The notes under the pieces: generated by a model
Databases searched by the model: none
Told to the model about the DNA's origin: nothing
What the model saw: the letters and a program-made list of their open reading frames with translations, nothing else
NCBI GenBank assembly: GCA_902557415.1
Contig: CACEAA010000006.1
Span: forward strand, 1-61,525
Source: an uncultured Pseudomonadota bacterium
GTDB lineage: Bacteria; Pseudomonadota; Gammaproteobacteria; Ga0077536
Direction of reading: 5' to 3'
DNA: 61,525 nucleotides
Made by a program: the position numbers and the translations under genes
Part shown: piece by piece, positions 36,618 to 45,248 of the stretch
How the letters are laid out: each line of letters begins with the position of its first letter
How positions within the stretch are numbered: position 1 is the stretch's first letter

Positions 36618-37574
36618 ATGGGCTCGCAAAATATCCAATTAGATAAGGCTGGCAAGCTAAAACACTTCCTCTCTATAGATGGTCTCTCAAAAGATCATAT
36701 AACTACAATACTAGATCACGCTGAGACCTTTACCAGCGTAAGTAAACGCTCTTCGAAAAAAGTTCCTATCTTACGAGGCAAGACGGTCGTCAACCTTTTT
36801 TTCGAAGCGAGCACCCGAACAAGAACTACATTTGAACTTGCGGCTAAACGACTATCTGCAGATGTGATGAATATTAATCTTGAATCTAGCGCCACAAAGA
36901 AGGGAGAATCTTTATCTGATACTCTGAAAACTTTAGAAGCCATGCAAGCCGATATGTTCGTCGTCAGACACCAAGATAGTGGAGCCGCTGAATTCATTGC
37001 ACGTCAAGTAGCACAAAACATCAGCGTGATAAACGCTGGCGATGGGAGGCACTCTCACCCAACTCAAGCGATGTTAGATATGTTTACTATCCGTAAACAC
37101 AAAAAAACGTTTACCCAGTTGCGGGTTGCGATTGTTGGTGATATCGCACATTCCAGAGTCGCACGTTCCGAAATCCATGCCCTCCAAATACTTGGTGTTC
37201 CCGAAATACGGGTTGTAGGGCCAAAAACCTTAATTCCGACTGAAATTGGAAAACTTGGCGTACGCACATTCAACTCCCTCGAGAGCGGCATTGATAAAGC
37301 TGACGTAATAATCATGCTAAGGTTGCAACAAGAGAGAATGCGCAGTGCTCTATTACCCAGCGGACGTGAATTTTTTAACACCTTTGGGCTGACTAAAGAA
37401 AAGTTACGCTTAGCTAAAAGTGACGTCATCGTAATGCATCCTGGTCCTATTAATAGAGGCGTCGAAATTGATTCCGAAGTAGCTGATTCACCCGAATCAG
37501 TCATTTTACAGCAAGTTACCCACGGTATCGCAGTTCGTATGGCGGTAATGTCTCTAACTATGGGGCGAGTATAA
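36618..37574 (+). CDS. pyrB: Aspartate carbamoyltransferase, catalytic chain
   Basis: A 318-residue enzyme joining carbamoyl phosphate and aspartate at the start of pyrimidine synthesis. Carbamoyl phosphate contacts appear in [18 protein letters not shown] (about 57), then [13 protein letters not shown] (about 93), [11 protein letters not shown] (about 144) and [11 protein letters not shown] (about 274). There is no regulatory pyrI gene. Instead it is followed 4 bases later by a dihydroorotase-like gene, the pyrB-pyrX pattern of Pseudomonas, in which the second protein is structural. Confidence 0.97.
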   Translation: MGSQNIQLDKAGKLKHFLSIDGLSKDHITTILDHAETFTSVSKRSSKKVPILRGKTVVNLFFEASTRTRTTFELAAKRLSADVMNINLESSATKKGESLSDTLKTLEAMQADMFVVRHQDSGAAEFIARQVAQNISVINAGDGRHSHPTQAMLDMFTIRKHKKTFTQLRVAIVGDIAHSRVARSEIHALQILGVPEIRVVGPKTLIPTEIGKLGVRTFNSLESGIDKADVIIMLRLQQERMRSALLPSGREFFNTFGLTKEKLRLAKSDVIVMHPGPINRGVEIDSEVADSPESVILQQVTHGIAVRMAVMSLTMGRV

Positions 37575-37578
37575 CGGA

Positions 37579-38856
37579 ATGAAAATTCTTATAAAAAACG
37601 GTCGAGTAATCAACCCTTCTACGAAATGCGACAAAGTTTCCGATGTTTGGATCGACGGCAAAAAAATTATAAGCACTGGCAAAAAGCCGACTGGCTTTAT
37701 CCCTAAAAAAGTGATTGATGCTACGAATCAAATAGTCTGCCCTGGATTTGTAGACTTAGGCTCATACTTGCAAGAACCCGGCTACGAGCATAAAGCAACC
37801 ATTGTTAGTGAGGCTAACGCTGCAGCCGCTGGAGGATTTACAAGTATTTGCTGTATGCCTAAAACTAACCCTGTGATCGACACACCTGCGGTGGTAGAAC
37901 TTATTAAAGAAAAAGCGCGAGGTATCGCAACGCCAAAAATATACTGTATTGGTGCGCTAACAGAGGGCCTCAAAGGGCAAGTTTTGGCGGAAATGAGTGC
38001 TCTGCGTGAAATAGGATGTGTAGGCGTCTCAAATGCACGAGAAGCAATAGAGGATACGGCTGTACTTAAAAATTCTCTGGAATATGCTGCTTCGATTAAT
38101 TTAACAGTATTCATGAGTTGTGAAGACCCTTGGCTAGCTAAAGGTGGATCTATGCATGACGGATTAGTCAGCACTAAAAAAGGGCTCGTTGGGATTCCAT
38201 CCTCGGCAGAACTAATAGCACTGAGTAAAGTCCTCATATTAGTGGAACAAACGGGAGTTAAAATCCACTTCCAGGCCTTGTCATCGGGACGATCGGTTAA
38301 ATATATCACCGATGCCCGACGAAAAGGACTGCCAGTAAGTTGCGATGTAAGTATTTCTCACATAAGTCTGTGTGACCAGGATATAAGCGACTACGATCCT
38401 AATTATCATATAAGGCCACCCTTACGCAGTCTGAAAGATAAGAATGCGCTAATTAATGGTTTAAAAAAAGGGCAGGTCGACGCGATCTCTCCGTGTCATG
38501 AACCTCAAGATGCTGACTCTAAAGCGTCTACTTTTTCATCAAGCGAGCCTGGCATTTCGTCATACGACACTTTTTTATCATTACTATGGACGCTGGTAAG
38601 AAATGGTCAACTCACTGATCGCAGAGCTATCGAATTAGCCAGCTGTGCGCCTGGAGAGGTCTTGGGTAAAAGCGGTAGTGGTATTGTAGTAGATGGTATG
38701 GCTGATATCTGCGTATTTGACCCTAACTTAATCTGGACCACTCATCCGAACAACATCATCAGTCACGGCAAAAATACTCCCTTTTTGAATCGCGAAATAT
38801 TAGGGAAAGTGACTCATACGATTGCAGATGGCCAGATCATTTATTCTAGTTCATAA
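37579..38856 (+). CDS. pyrX: Non-catalytic dihydroorotase homologue PyrX
   Basis: A 425-residue amidohydrolase-fold protein related to type I dihydroorotase but without the metal site. The usual DLHVHLREPG is DLGSYLQEPG, with both His replaced (Gly61, Tyr63). The later His of the HxST motif is Gln in HFQALSSG. The catalytic Asp region DHAPH reads CHEPQ. It is directly behind pyrB. In Pseudomonas the equivalent inactive protein is needed to hold the PyrB complex together, so a structural role is the likely one. An active pyrC must lie elsewhere. Confidence 0.93.
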   Translation: MKILIKNGRVINPSTKCDKVSDVWIDGKKIISTGKKPTGFIPKKVIDATNQIVCPGFVDLGSYLQEPGYEHKATIVSEANAAAAGGFTSICCMPKTNPVIDTPAVVELIKEKARGIATPKIYCIGALTEGLKGQVLAEMSALREIGCVGVSNAREAIEDTAVLKNSLEYAASINLTVFMSCEDPWLAKGGSMHDGLVSTKKGLVGIPSSAELIALSKVLILVEQTGVKIHFQALSSGRSVKYITDARRKGLPVSCDVSISHISLCDQDISDYDPNYHIRPPLRSLKDKNALINGLKKGQVDAISPCHEPQDADSKASTFSSSEPGISSYDTFLSLLWTLVRNGQLTDRRAIELASCAPGEVLGKSGSGIVVDGMADICVFDPNLIWTTHPNNIISHGKNTPFLNREILGKVTHTIADGQIIYSSS

Positions 38857-38877
38857 ATTTCAATAGCCCTCAAAAAA

Positions 38878-39783
38878 ATGGAATCTAACTTGAAGCAAAC
38901 CGTCAACCAGAATCACGACCATCGAGGAAAAATAAAAATCTGTGATGCAAAAATTTTAGCGACCCAAAGCTTCGAAGGCGAACAACATGTTATGAGAGTG
39001 CACTGCCCAGAAATCGTCGCCGGTTGCAAACCTGGAAACTTCGTTCACGTAAAATGCAGCAACGAGCTATCCATGCGTCGACCTATGTCCATTATGCGGG
39101 TCTCCTCAAGGGCTGGCTGGATTGAGTTCCTATTTAAAACTGTAGGTAAAGGCACCGATCTTCTCGCCAAGCAACAAGCAGGGGCCATTATCAGCATTCT
39201 GGGTCCAATTGGAATACCTTTTAAACTATCAGGATATAGAAAGAAGCCTATCTTAATCGGTGGGGGCGTAGGAATTCCGCCGATGATCTACTTAGCGGAG
39301 CATATGAAAAAACATAAGGACCTAACACCGCTAGTCCTAATGGGTTCTGAAATCCCATTTCCGTTCCCGCTAAAGCCCTCCCAAATTATGACCACGCGTG
39401 TACCAAACGATACCATCGCGGCGATGCCATTACTAGAAGACTGGGGGATATGTTCGCGATTAGCAAGTAATCAGGGCTACGCAGGTTGTTATGACGGTTT
39501 CGTCACAGATCTTGCCAAATTCGCCGTACTTTCTTCCAGTGAACAAAATGATATTGAGTTATTCGCTTGCGGACCTACGGCTATGCTTAAGGCAGTGCAG
39601 CTAATAGCCTCCGAGTTTAACCTCTCCTGCCAAATATCGCTTGAAGAACACATGGCCTGCGCGGTTGGAGGCTGTGCTGGTTGCGTCGTCGAAGTAAATA
39701 CACCCACAGGAAAAGCTATGCAAAGAGTGTGCGTGGATGGGCCTGTTTTTGAAGCCGAGAATGTTATCTTCGGTGGAAAATAA
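38878..39783 (+). CDS. pyrK: PyrK-like FAD/[2Fe-2S] electron transfer subunit of dihydroorotate dehydrogenase
   Basis: A 301-residue flavoprotein of the ferredoxin reductase type. It has the FAD-binding RRPMSIMRV (about 63), a nucleotide-binding GGGVGIPPMIYLAEH (about 124-138), ACGPTAML (about 231) and the PyrK-type cluster pattern CAVGGCAGC plus a later Cys in QRVCVDGPVF (about 261-284). PyrK pairs with class 1B PyrD and passes electrons to NAD. It is next to pyrB-pyrX, but no pyrD is nearby, and most Gammaproteobacteria use a quinone-linked PyrD with no PyrK. Confidence 0.88.
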   Translation: MESNLKQTVNQNHDHRGKIKICDAKILATQSFEGEQHVMRVHCPEIVAGCKPGNFVHVKCSNELSMRRPMSIMRVSSRAGWIEFLFKTVGKGTDLLAKQQAGAIISILGPIGIPFKLSGYRKKPILIGGGVGIPPMIYLAEHMKKHKDLTPLVLMGSEIPFPFPLKPSQIMTTRVPNDTIAAMPLLEDWGICSRLASNQGYAGCYDGFVTDLAKFAVLSSSEQNDIELFACGPTAMLKAVQLIASEFNLSCQISLEEHMACAVGGCAGCVVEVNTPTGKAMQRVCVDGPVFEAENVIFGGK

Positions 39784-40444
39784 TATCTCGAAAAGGGTAT
39801 TCAGTAATCAGCAATCCATTCACCCTAATCTTGCGCGCATTTCTGACAGGCATAAAGACCTAATCAAATATCAAAACCCAATTAGCGCAGAGTCAGCACG
39901 AATATTAAAGTCTACACAGGACCGAGTTGAACAAAGCGCAAAGCCACTTATTATGGATTGTGGTTGTGGAACTGGAGAAAGCGCGGTCCAACTAGCCAGA
40001 GCATTACCCGATCATACGATCGTTGCTATCGACAAAAGTATTCACCGCTTAAATAAAGCTCGAAAACACCTACTCCTACCAGAAAATCTAATATTCCTCC
40101 GCGCCGATCTGCCAGAAATCTGGCTATATGCTTACCGACAGAAGTGGAATATAAAAAAACAGTATCTTCTCTACCCAAATCCATGGCCCAAACAGGAACA
40201 TCTTATGCGACGGTGGCACGCGCACCCTATCATGCCTTATCTACTCTCCTCAAGCCAAAATCTAGAGTTGCGCACTAATTGGAAAATATATGCGCATGAA
40301 TTTGCGTGGGCGGCACAATACTTCTTAAACAAAGAAGTTGAAGTCCAAAGTTGGTTACCAGAGACCCCTATTTCAAATTTCGAGCTGAAATATTTGCAAA
40401 GTGGTCACGAATTATACAGAGTCCACATAGTACAAAATGATTGA
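39761..40444 (+). CDS. TrmB-like tRNA (guanine-N7)-methyltransferase homologue
   Basis: A protein of about 227 residues with a Rossmann methyltransferase fold: motif I MDCGCGTGESAVQLA and the acidic AIDKS, then YPNPWPKQEHLMRRWH, a variant of the TrmB signature PDPWPKxRHxxRR. It overlaps the pyrK end by about 23 bases, and the exact start is uncertain (ATG at 39737 or 39761, GTG at 39773). Substitution of parts of the signature suggests a TrmB paralogue rather than the main m7G46 enzyme. Confidence 0.8.
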   Translation: MLSSVENNISKRVFSNQQSIHPNLARISDRHKDLIKYQNPISAESARILKSTQDRVEQSAKPLIMDCGCGTGESAVQLARALPDHTIVAIDKSIHRLNKARKHLLLPENLIFLRADLPEIWLYAYRQKWNIKKQYLLYPNPWPKQEHLMRRWHAHPIMPYLLSSSQNLELRTNWKIYAHEFAWAAQYFLNKEVEVQSWLPETPISNFELKYLQSGHELYRVHIVQND

Positions 40445-40487
40445 AAGATACAAACGTATGTCACACAAACCATAGTTGAGGGGATAC

Positions 40488-41291
40488 TCAAGTATTTCGG
40501 GCTGCGTACGAATAGCCCTCTAAACAGTAGAATACCAAGTCTGCCAGATCGGGAAAATAAGCACACATTCCTCTAGTCCAGCTGCAATAATACTGACAAA
40601 ACTCGACGACCTCCTCCCTTGATTGAAACTGACTCTCGCCGGATCTTTTTAGCAGATCTTTTTCCTGTTGCCATCGAGCATCAATCACTCGCTCAAAAGA
40701 GTTCTGAAACAACATTACCGACAAATCAATCGCTCGCCATATTGATTCGTATTGTACAGCGGCATTTTTTGTCCACACTTTCCAGCGGCAATGTTGATCG
40801 TGTTCAGCCTCCCATTCATTCTCTGAAAAGCTTTGAATAAAGCTTGACTGCGCACCTACACACCAACCTTCCAATAGAATGACATCAACATGGCCCTCGT
40901 GGTGATAAAACTTATCCTGATCATACCTATCATCACATGCTTTCGAAAATGACGGCCAACATGTTTTAGAGCTGCTATCCGCTTGCATCAGCGCCACTAA
41001 CGTATCTTTGAGATATTTTACATCGTGTGTTCCGGGCACCCCCCTCACTGTACAAAGCGGATGTACTTCTTCGCCCAATACCAATCGCTCGCTATTTTTG
41101 AGATAGAAGTCATCTAAGCACAAAGTTAAAGTTACTAAACCTCGCCTCGTCAAAACATTCTGTAAACTGCCACATATCGTACTTTTTCCGGAACCCTGTG
41201 CGCCCGAAAAACCGACCACAAGCGGCCTCGTACTTTTCAATCGAGATAGTACAGAATTCTCAATCTCTCGGACCAGTTGCTCCAAATACAT
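40488..41291 (-). CDS. P-loop kinase, probable D-glycerate 3-kinase
   Basis: A 267-residue kinase with Walker A GFSGAQGSGKST (about 28-39), a substrate/Walker B region LCLDDFYLKN (about 59-68), the RGVPGTHD motif (about 84-91) and an acidic VILLEGWCVG (about 139). This combination is that of plant/yeast glycerate 3-kinase and its bacterial relatives in the phosphoribulokinase/uridine kinase superfamily. It would feed glycerate into glycolysis as 3-phosphoglycerate. It converges with the TrmB-like gene. Substrate assignment is by family likeness only. Confidence 0.8.
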   Translation of the reverse strand: MYLEQLVREIENSVLSRLKSTRPLVVGFSGAQGSGKSTICGSLQNVLTRRGLVTLTLCLDDFYLKNSERLVLGEEVHPLCTVRGVPGTHDVKYLKDTLVALMQADSSSKTCWPSFSKACDDRYDQDKFYHHEGHVDVILLEGWCVGAQSSFIQSFSENEWEAEHDQHCRWKVWTKNAAVQYESIWRAIDLSVMLFQNSFERVIDARWQQEKDLLKRSGESQFQSREEVVEFCQYYCSWTRGMCAYFPDLADLVFYCLEGYSYAARNT

Positions 41292-41333
41292 ACTAAAATT
41301 TAAGTCGCGTCTTCATAAGCCGAAAATAAAAAA

Positions 41334-41720
41334 CTAACAGTTGTCAAGCAATGACAACTGAAAGGATTCGTCTAATTCAATATAAATACCATGATCTGGA
41401 AGATCGGTTGCTCTTAGGCAGACTAATGCGGTTTTCTGACTCATCCACCTAACAGCAATATTTGTCGCTGTAAAAGGAACGCCATCATTTTCTAATTTAC
41501 TATGAAATATTTTTTTTGCTCCTTCATTTTCCGAAGATTTTAGGAGGTAAACGGTCACATATAGCGGACCCAACGGTATTTTGGGTTCAGTAACAGTTAC
41601 TCGCAAACTATAACGACCGTCGGGAGACGAGTATTCTTGAAATAAATTCTCCTCGCCTAGACTGCAGCCCAACAATGAGACCAGGCATACGAAAAACAAG
41701 TACCGAGATAATCTAGTCAT
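41334..41720 (-). CDS. Hypothetical lipoprotein
   Basis: A 128-residue protein from the ATG at 41720, beginning MTRLSRYLFFVCLVSLLGCS with a good lipobox (LLGC, Cys19). The mature part is a predicted beta-rich domain (YSLRVTVTEPKIPLGPLYVTVYLL) ending in DNC, which could form a disulfide with Cys108 or so. I do not recognise the family. Its start overlaps the end of the next upstream gene by 8 bases, so the two are probably translated together. It may be an envelope accessory protein. Confidence 0.75.
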   Translation of the reverse strand: MTRLSRYLFFVCLVSLLGCSLGEENLFQEYSSPDGRYSLRVTVTEPKIPLGPLYVTVYLLKSSENEGAKKIFHSKLENDGVPFTATNIAVRWMSQKTALVCLRATDLPDHGIYIELDESFQLSLLDNC

Positions 41721-42066
41721 TTGAAATACGGACGAAAGTCGCATCACATGCGCTTAACCAACTGAGCCACCGCTCAGTGCTCGAAGGATATTTAGGGTGA
41801 CTGAATCTAGCCAGCAACAATTTCTGTCCAATGACATGGTACTCAGCGGCAGCGACAAAAATTAACTCAGCTTTATACGTCGCTTTTTGAGTTGTTAGAA
41901 CTTGACTAGCGGGAGCATCAGACCAGAGACTAGAGTTACGGAAAAAAGATATCACATGGCCCAGCGTATCTGAGTCAGACGCGCTCACATATAAGCTGCC
42001 ATTTAACACATCCCCAGCATCAAACCACAACTCATGTTTATCTATAATTGCTTCAGTTGTATACAT
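41713..42066 (-). CDS. Hypothetical protein
   Basis: A 117-residue cytoplasmic protein with no signal peptide or membrane segment and no recognised motif. It is rich in short beta-prone stretches (KAELIFVAAAEYHVIGQKLLLARF) and has a Trp-rich end (RWLSWLSACD). It lies between the cupin gene (30 bases) and the lipoprotein gene (overlap) on the minus strand. The nucleotide run near its 3' end (41745-41775) resembles the D-arm of a tRNA on the coding strand. Confidence 0.6.
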   Translation of the reverse strand: MYTTEAIIDKHELWFDAGDVLNGSLYVSASDSDTLGHVISFFRNSSLWSDAPASQVLTTQKATYKAELIFVAAAEYHVIGQKLLLARFSHPKYPSSTERWLSWLSACDATFVRISND

Positions 42067-42096
42067 CAGAGTACCTATGTCGACTAATTAAATTTT

Positions 42097-42387
42097 TCAC
42101 TTCAGCTCGACTTCAACAAATGATAAATTGAAGTCATTATCATTTATAACGTTGTGCTCAATGCCAATTTCACGGCTATAGGACTGGCCAATAACTAGAT
42201 CAGCTGATACTTCCCCGTGCAACGTCTCCAGTAACAGGCGCCCAGAAGTTAATGGTACTACCACGTAATCATGTTCATGCACATGCCACCCTGTCTCTGC
42301 TCCCGGAGAAAATCTCCATTCAGTAATAATCACCTTTTCATTTTCAAGTTGTCTAATAGGTTCCGCTTTTTCTCTTTTGCGTGACAT
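42097..42387 (-). CDS. Small cupin-domain protein
   Basis: A 96-residue single-domain cupin. The metal-binding pattern of the first cupin motif is visible as GWHVHEHDYVVVPLTSG (about 33-49), and the second motif is reduced to EHNVIND (about 77). A strong GGAGGAG lies 7 bases before the ATG. Small cupins of this type are often sensors, isomerases or dioxygenase relatives, and no substrate can be named. It leads the two unknown genes downstream. Confidence 0.85.
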   Translation of the reverse strand: MSRKREKAEPIRQLENEKVIITEWRFSPGAETGWHVHEHDYVVVPLTSGRLLLETLHGEVSADLVIGQSYSREIGIEHNVINDNDFNLSFVEVELK

Positions 42388-42475
42388 CCACTAACTCCTC
42401 CTCCACGTGATAAGTCAGGTTATTAAGTTACCAGCTAAACTTAAAAAGTAAAATTGCTGTAGGAAAATAGAAAGG

Positions 42476-43012
42476 TTAGCCCCCTTTTAGTTTCGTCTCT
42501 TCTTTGGGACGGTTTAGCTCAATGAAACTTCTATAGCCAGCATCCCAAAATTCATCGGACGGCAAAGTAATCGTTATATTTGAATACTTGGCATAATCCC
42601 GTTCCCACAAAAAATTATCAACCTCATTTTTTATTAGTATCGTTCCAACCTCCCCGCTATACCTGAAGTATTCAGGAAGCTCGCTAGCATACCATTCAGC
42701 TACACTATTTTTGTCTGTTCGAGATGCGAAAACTATCGCCCCCAAGTCCTCCCAACCATCCCGCCGAAGACACTGAGGCGCCACCTTCCCCCAAGTAACA
42801 GAAATAACCGTTGCATCTGGGTAGATGGGCAGTTCAATGTCGGACTTGTCTGGTATACACCGCGCAATGCGCATATGACTCATTTCGAGCTTTAATGGTT
42901 CTGATAACCCATCCAGAGGAACCCACTCAATCTCTGAGCTCGCAGAAACTGACCCAAACCGGTATAAAAGCACCGAGAAAATTAATAATAATGAACGACA
43001 TTTTGGGAACAT
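42476..43012 (-). CDS. Hypothetical secreted protein
   Basis: A 178-residue protein with an N-terminal signal peptide (about 1-25, LLLIFSVLLYRFGSVSAS). The mature part includes LPIYPDATVISV, a WYASELPEYF segment and a Cys pair (CIPDKSD, CLRRDGWEDL) that could form a disulfide. The 'lPiYPgA ... WYxxxL' layout recurs in small periplasmic proteins of unknown function. It is divergent from yggS across 116 bases. I do not recognise a named family. Confidence 0.7.
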   Translation of the reverse strand: MFPKCRSLLLIFSVLLYRFGSVSASSEIEWVPLDGLSEPLKLEMSHMRIARCIPDKSDIELPIYPDATVISVTWGKVAPQCLRRDGWEDLGAIVFASRTDKNSVAEWYASELPEYFRYSGEVGTILIKNEVDNFLWERDYAKYSNITITLPSDEFWDAGYRSFIELNRPKEETKLKGG

Positions 43013-43128
43013 GGCATTTTACTGAAACACTTAATTGCTATCAAAATATCACACGGATAACCAGTTTGCTTATACTTTGTTTTGTCAAAGAGTATGCTAT
43101 CCAAGGAATAAGAGACTAAAATACGTAA

Positions 43129-43806
43129 ATGAGATCAATACCCAACCGACTGCAGGCCATTTTAAAAAACATACGCGAGTCCGAGCAACACTTTAATCGT
43201 CCTAAAAACTCGGTAAAGCTGTTAGCCGTTAGTAAGAAACAATCAGTTGATTCAATAAAACAAGCGTATGAGTCGGGCCAGCACGCATTTGGTGAGAATT
43301 ACCTGCAAGAAGCAATGGATAAAATTCACTACTTTTCAGAAGAAGAAATTTCTTGGCATTTCATAGGAAAGATTCAAAGCAACAAAACATTAGCTATCGC
43401 AGAAAATTTTGACTGGGTACACACAATTGAGCGGGGGAAAATTGCATTCAGGCTTAATGAGCATCGCGCTAAAATGAAGAAAGTCCTTAATGTTTTGATC
43501 CAAGTGAATATTAGCGGAGAAGAATCTAAGTCGGGTGTCAGTTTAGAGGCTTTTCCCAAATTAGTCGCTTACGTAAAAGCTTTCCGCTGGCTAAAACTAC
43601 GCGGGGTCATGGGTATGCCCGCCCAATACAATAGCTTTGAACTCCAATGTGAATCCTTTGCTCCTTTAACAAAAGCCATGAACTTACATCGGCACAAATT
43701 CGACTCATTATCGATTGGTACCAGCCAAGATTATAAAGCAGCCATTGCCGTAGGTTCAACAATGGTTAGAATAGGGGAAGGACTTTTTGGTCCACGACAG
43801 AAATAA
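43129..43806 (+). CDS. yggS: PLP homeostasis protein YggS (COG0325)
   Basis: A 225-residue pyridoxal-phosphate-binding TIM-barrel protein. The PLP Lys is in LLAVSKKQSVDSIKQAY (about 35), followed by FGENYLQEA (about 60), WHFIGKIQSNK (about 83) and the SIGTSQDYKAAI phosphate-binding end (about 197). The common YxxE start of the last motif reads SQDY as in many family members. It opens the yggS-proC-yggT-metX-metW run typical of Pseudomonadales. Confidence 0.96.
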   Translation: MRSIPNRLQAILKNIRESEQHFNRPKNSVKLLAVSKKQSVDSIKQAYESGQHAFGENYLQEAMDKIHYFSEEEISWHFIGKIQSNKTLAIAENFDWVHTIERGKIAFRLNEHRAKMKKVLNVLIQVNISGEESKSGVSLEAFPKLVAYVKAFRWLKLRGVMGMPAQYNSFELQCESFAPLTKAMNLHRHKFDSLSIGTSQDYKAAIAVGSTMVRIGEGLFGPRQK

Positions 43807-43837
43807 TACAGGTGCAGCGAGCAATTAAGAGATCCTT

Positions 43838-44656
43838 GTGAAAAAGAAGAAGACATACGCATTTATAGGCGCCGGCAATATGGGACAGGCACTAATCCAA
43901 GGCGCTCGTGAGTCTGGTATATCTGGAAAAGATATAAACGTCTCAGATCCTTCTATCACAGTGAGAGAAAGATGCGCCTCGCTGTTTGATACGAATACTT
44001 TTTCAAATAACGAAAAAGCGACCAAAAACGCTGATGTCGTTGTACTTGCGGTTAAGCCGCAAATAATAGAAAAAGCTCTGCAATCCCTGACCGTCACCAG
44101 AAGAGAAAACCCCCTTTATATCTCTATAGCCGCAGGGGTTACGCTTGAGCAACTCAATAGGTGTGGCGAGAAAGACATTGCAATTATAAGATGCATGCCA
44201 AATACACCCGCTATAATTCGCAGTGGAATCACGGCTCTAATAGCCAATCAAAATGTCAATAAGTCACAGCGTCTTGATGCGGAAAATCTATTGAGTGCAG
44301 TTGGCAAAATAGTTTGGCTTGATAACGAATCTTCCATGGATGCGATAACGGCCGTTTCGGGCAGTGGGCCAGCATATTTTTTTATGCTAATTGAACTTTT
44401 AGAAAACTCAGCAATTAAACTTGGCCTATCTGCGACATTAGCTAAAGAGCTAGCTTTGCAGACAGCCTATGGCGCTTGTAAACTAGCAAGGAACGCGCCA
44501 GAGAGCCCAGGAGAACTGAAGAAAAACGTGACTTCTCCCAATGGAACAACTGACGCGGCTTTAAAAGTTTTTGCCGCGGCAGAAATCGATCGCATAGTTG
44601 AATCTGCTGTAACTGCGGCTAGAGATCGATCCATAGAGCTTGCTAGAGGTAACTAA
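43838..44656 (+). CDS. proC: Pyrroline-5-carboxylate reductase
   Basis: A 272-residue NAD(P)H-dependent enzyme for the last step of proline synthesis. It has the Rossmann GAGNMGQALIQG (about 9-20), VVLAVKPQ (about 67), the RCMPNTPA motif (about 122) and the C-terminal VSGSGPAYFFMLIELL and TSPNGTTDAALKV blocks. The start is GTG at 43838. It lies 31 bases after yggS and 6 before yggT. Confidence 0.97.
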   Translation: MKKKKTYAFIGAGNMGQALIQGARESGISGKDINVSDPSITVRERCASLFDTNTFSNNEKATKNADVVVLAVKPQIIEKALQSLTVTRRENPLYISIAAGVTLEQLNRCGEKDIAIIRCMPNTPAIIRSGITALIANQNVNKSQRLDAENLLSAVGKIVWLDNESSMDAITAVSGSGPAYFFMLIELLENSAIKLGLSATLAKELALQTAYGACKLARNAPESPGELKKNVTSPNGTTDAALKVFAAAEIDRIVESAVTAARDRSIELARGN

Positions 44657-44662
44657 AGGCAA

Positions 44663-45241
44663 ATGGGAACATACACCTCTAATGCGGGATTTTTTTTATT
44701 AAACATTTTACTTGGTTCAGCCATTTTTATTGTGCTACTCAGACTGATCCTACAACTGATGGGAGCAGACAGTAGTAATCCGATTAGTCAAAGTATTAAA
44801 GCGATTACCGACCCTATACTACAGCCAACTAGACGCTACCTTCCTAAATTCCAGTCATTAGACTCTGCCTCTGTGATAATACTCATCGCTTTGCAGATGG
44901 CGCTCACGTGGCTTTCTCTAAAAATGATCTCAATACTAGACCCCGACATACTATCGATTTTAATCTTTTCGATAGGAGAAATAGTTGCGAAATTTGTCCG
45001 ACTATTAATTTGGGCAATTATTATAAATGCGTTAATCAGTTGGTTCTCCGTAGGATCTTACCACCCGATCGTTGACGTAATAAATTCGATAACCAGTCCA
45101 CTTCTGGATCGAGCACGAAAAGTACTCCCTATGAGCACAGGCCTGGACTTCTCACCTTTGATCGCCATTATTGCGCTACAACTAGTTTTAATATTGATTG
45201 TTTCTCCTCTAAAAGATATTAGCAATATCTTCTTGCGATGA
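44663..45241 (+). CDS. yggT: YggT family membrane protein
   Basis: A 192-residue integral membrane protein with two YGGT repeats, each with a helix followed by the amphipathic DPILQPTRRYLP (about 52-63) or TSPLLDRARKVLP (about 147-159) loop. Four hydrophobic segments are visible. Family members are linked to envelope or osmotic functions and cell division. It lies between proC and metX with tight spacing. Confidence 0.94.
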   Translation: MGTYTSNAGFFLLNILLGSAIFIVLLRLILQLMGADSSNPISQSIKAITDPILQPTRRYLPKFQSLDSASVIILIALQMALTWLSLKMISILDPDILSILIFSIGEIVAKFVRLLIWAIIINALISWFSVGSYHPIVDVINSITSPLLDRARKVLPMSTGLDFSPLIAIIALQLVLILIVSPLKDISNIFLR

Positions 45242-45248
45242 TCTATAA

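Noticed and set aside
41740-41780. Possible tRNA gene on the minus strand
   Set aside because: Only a D-arm-like stretch is present; no acceptor pairing, anticodon arm or T-arm can be formed. Kept only as a possible remnant.
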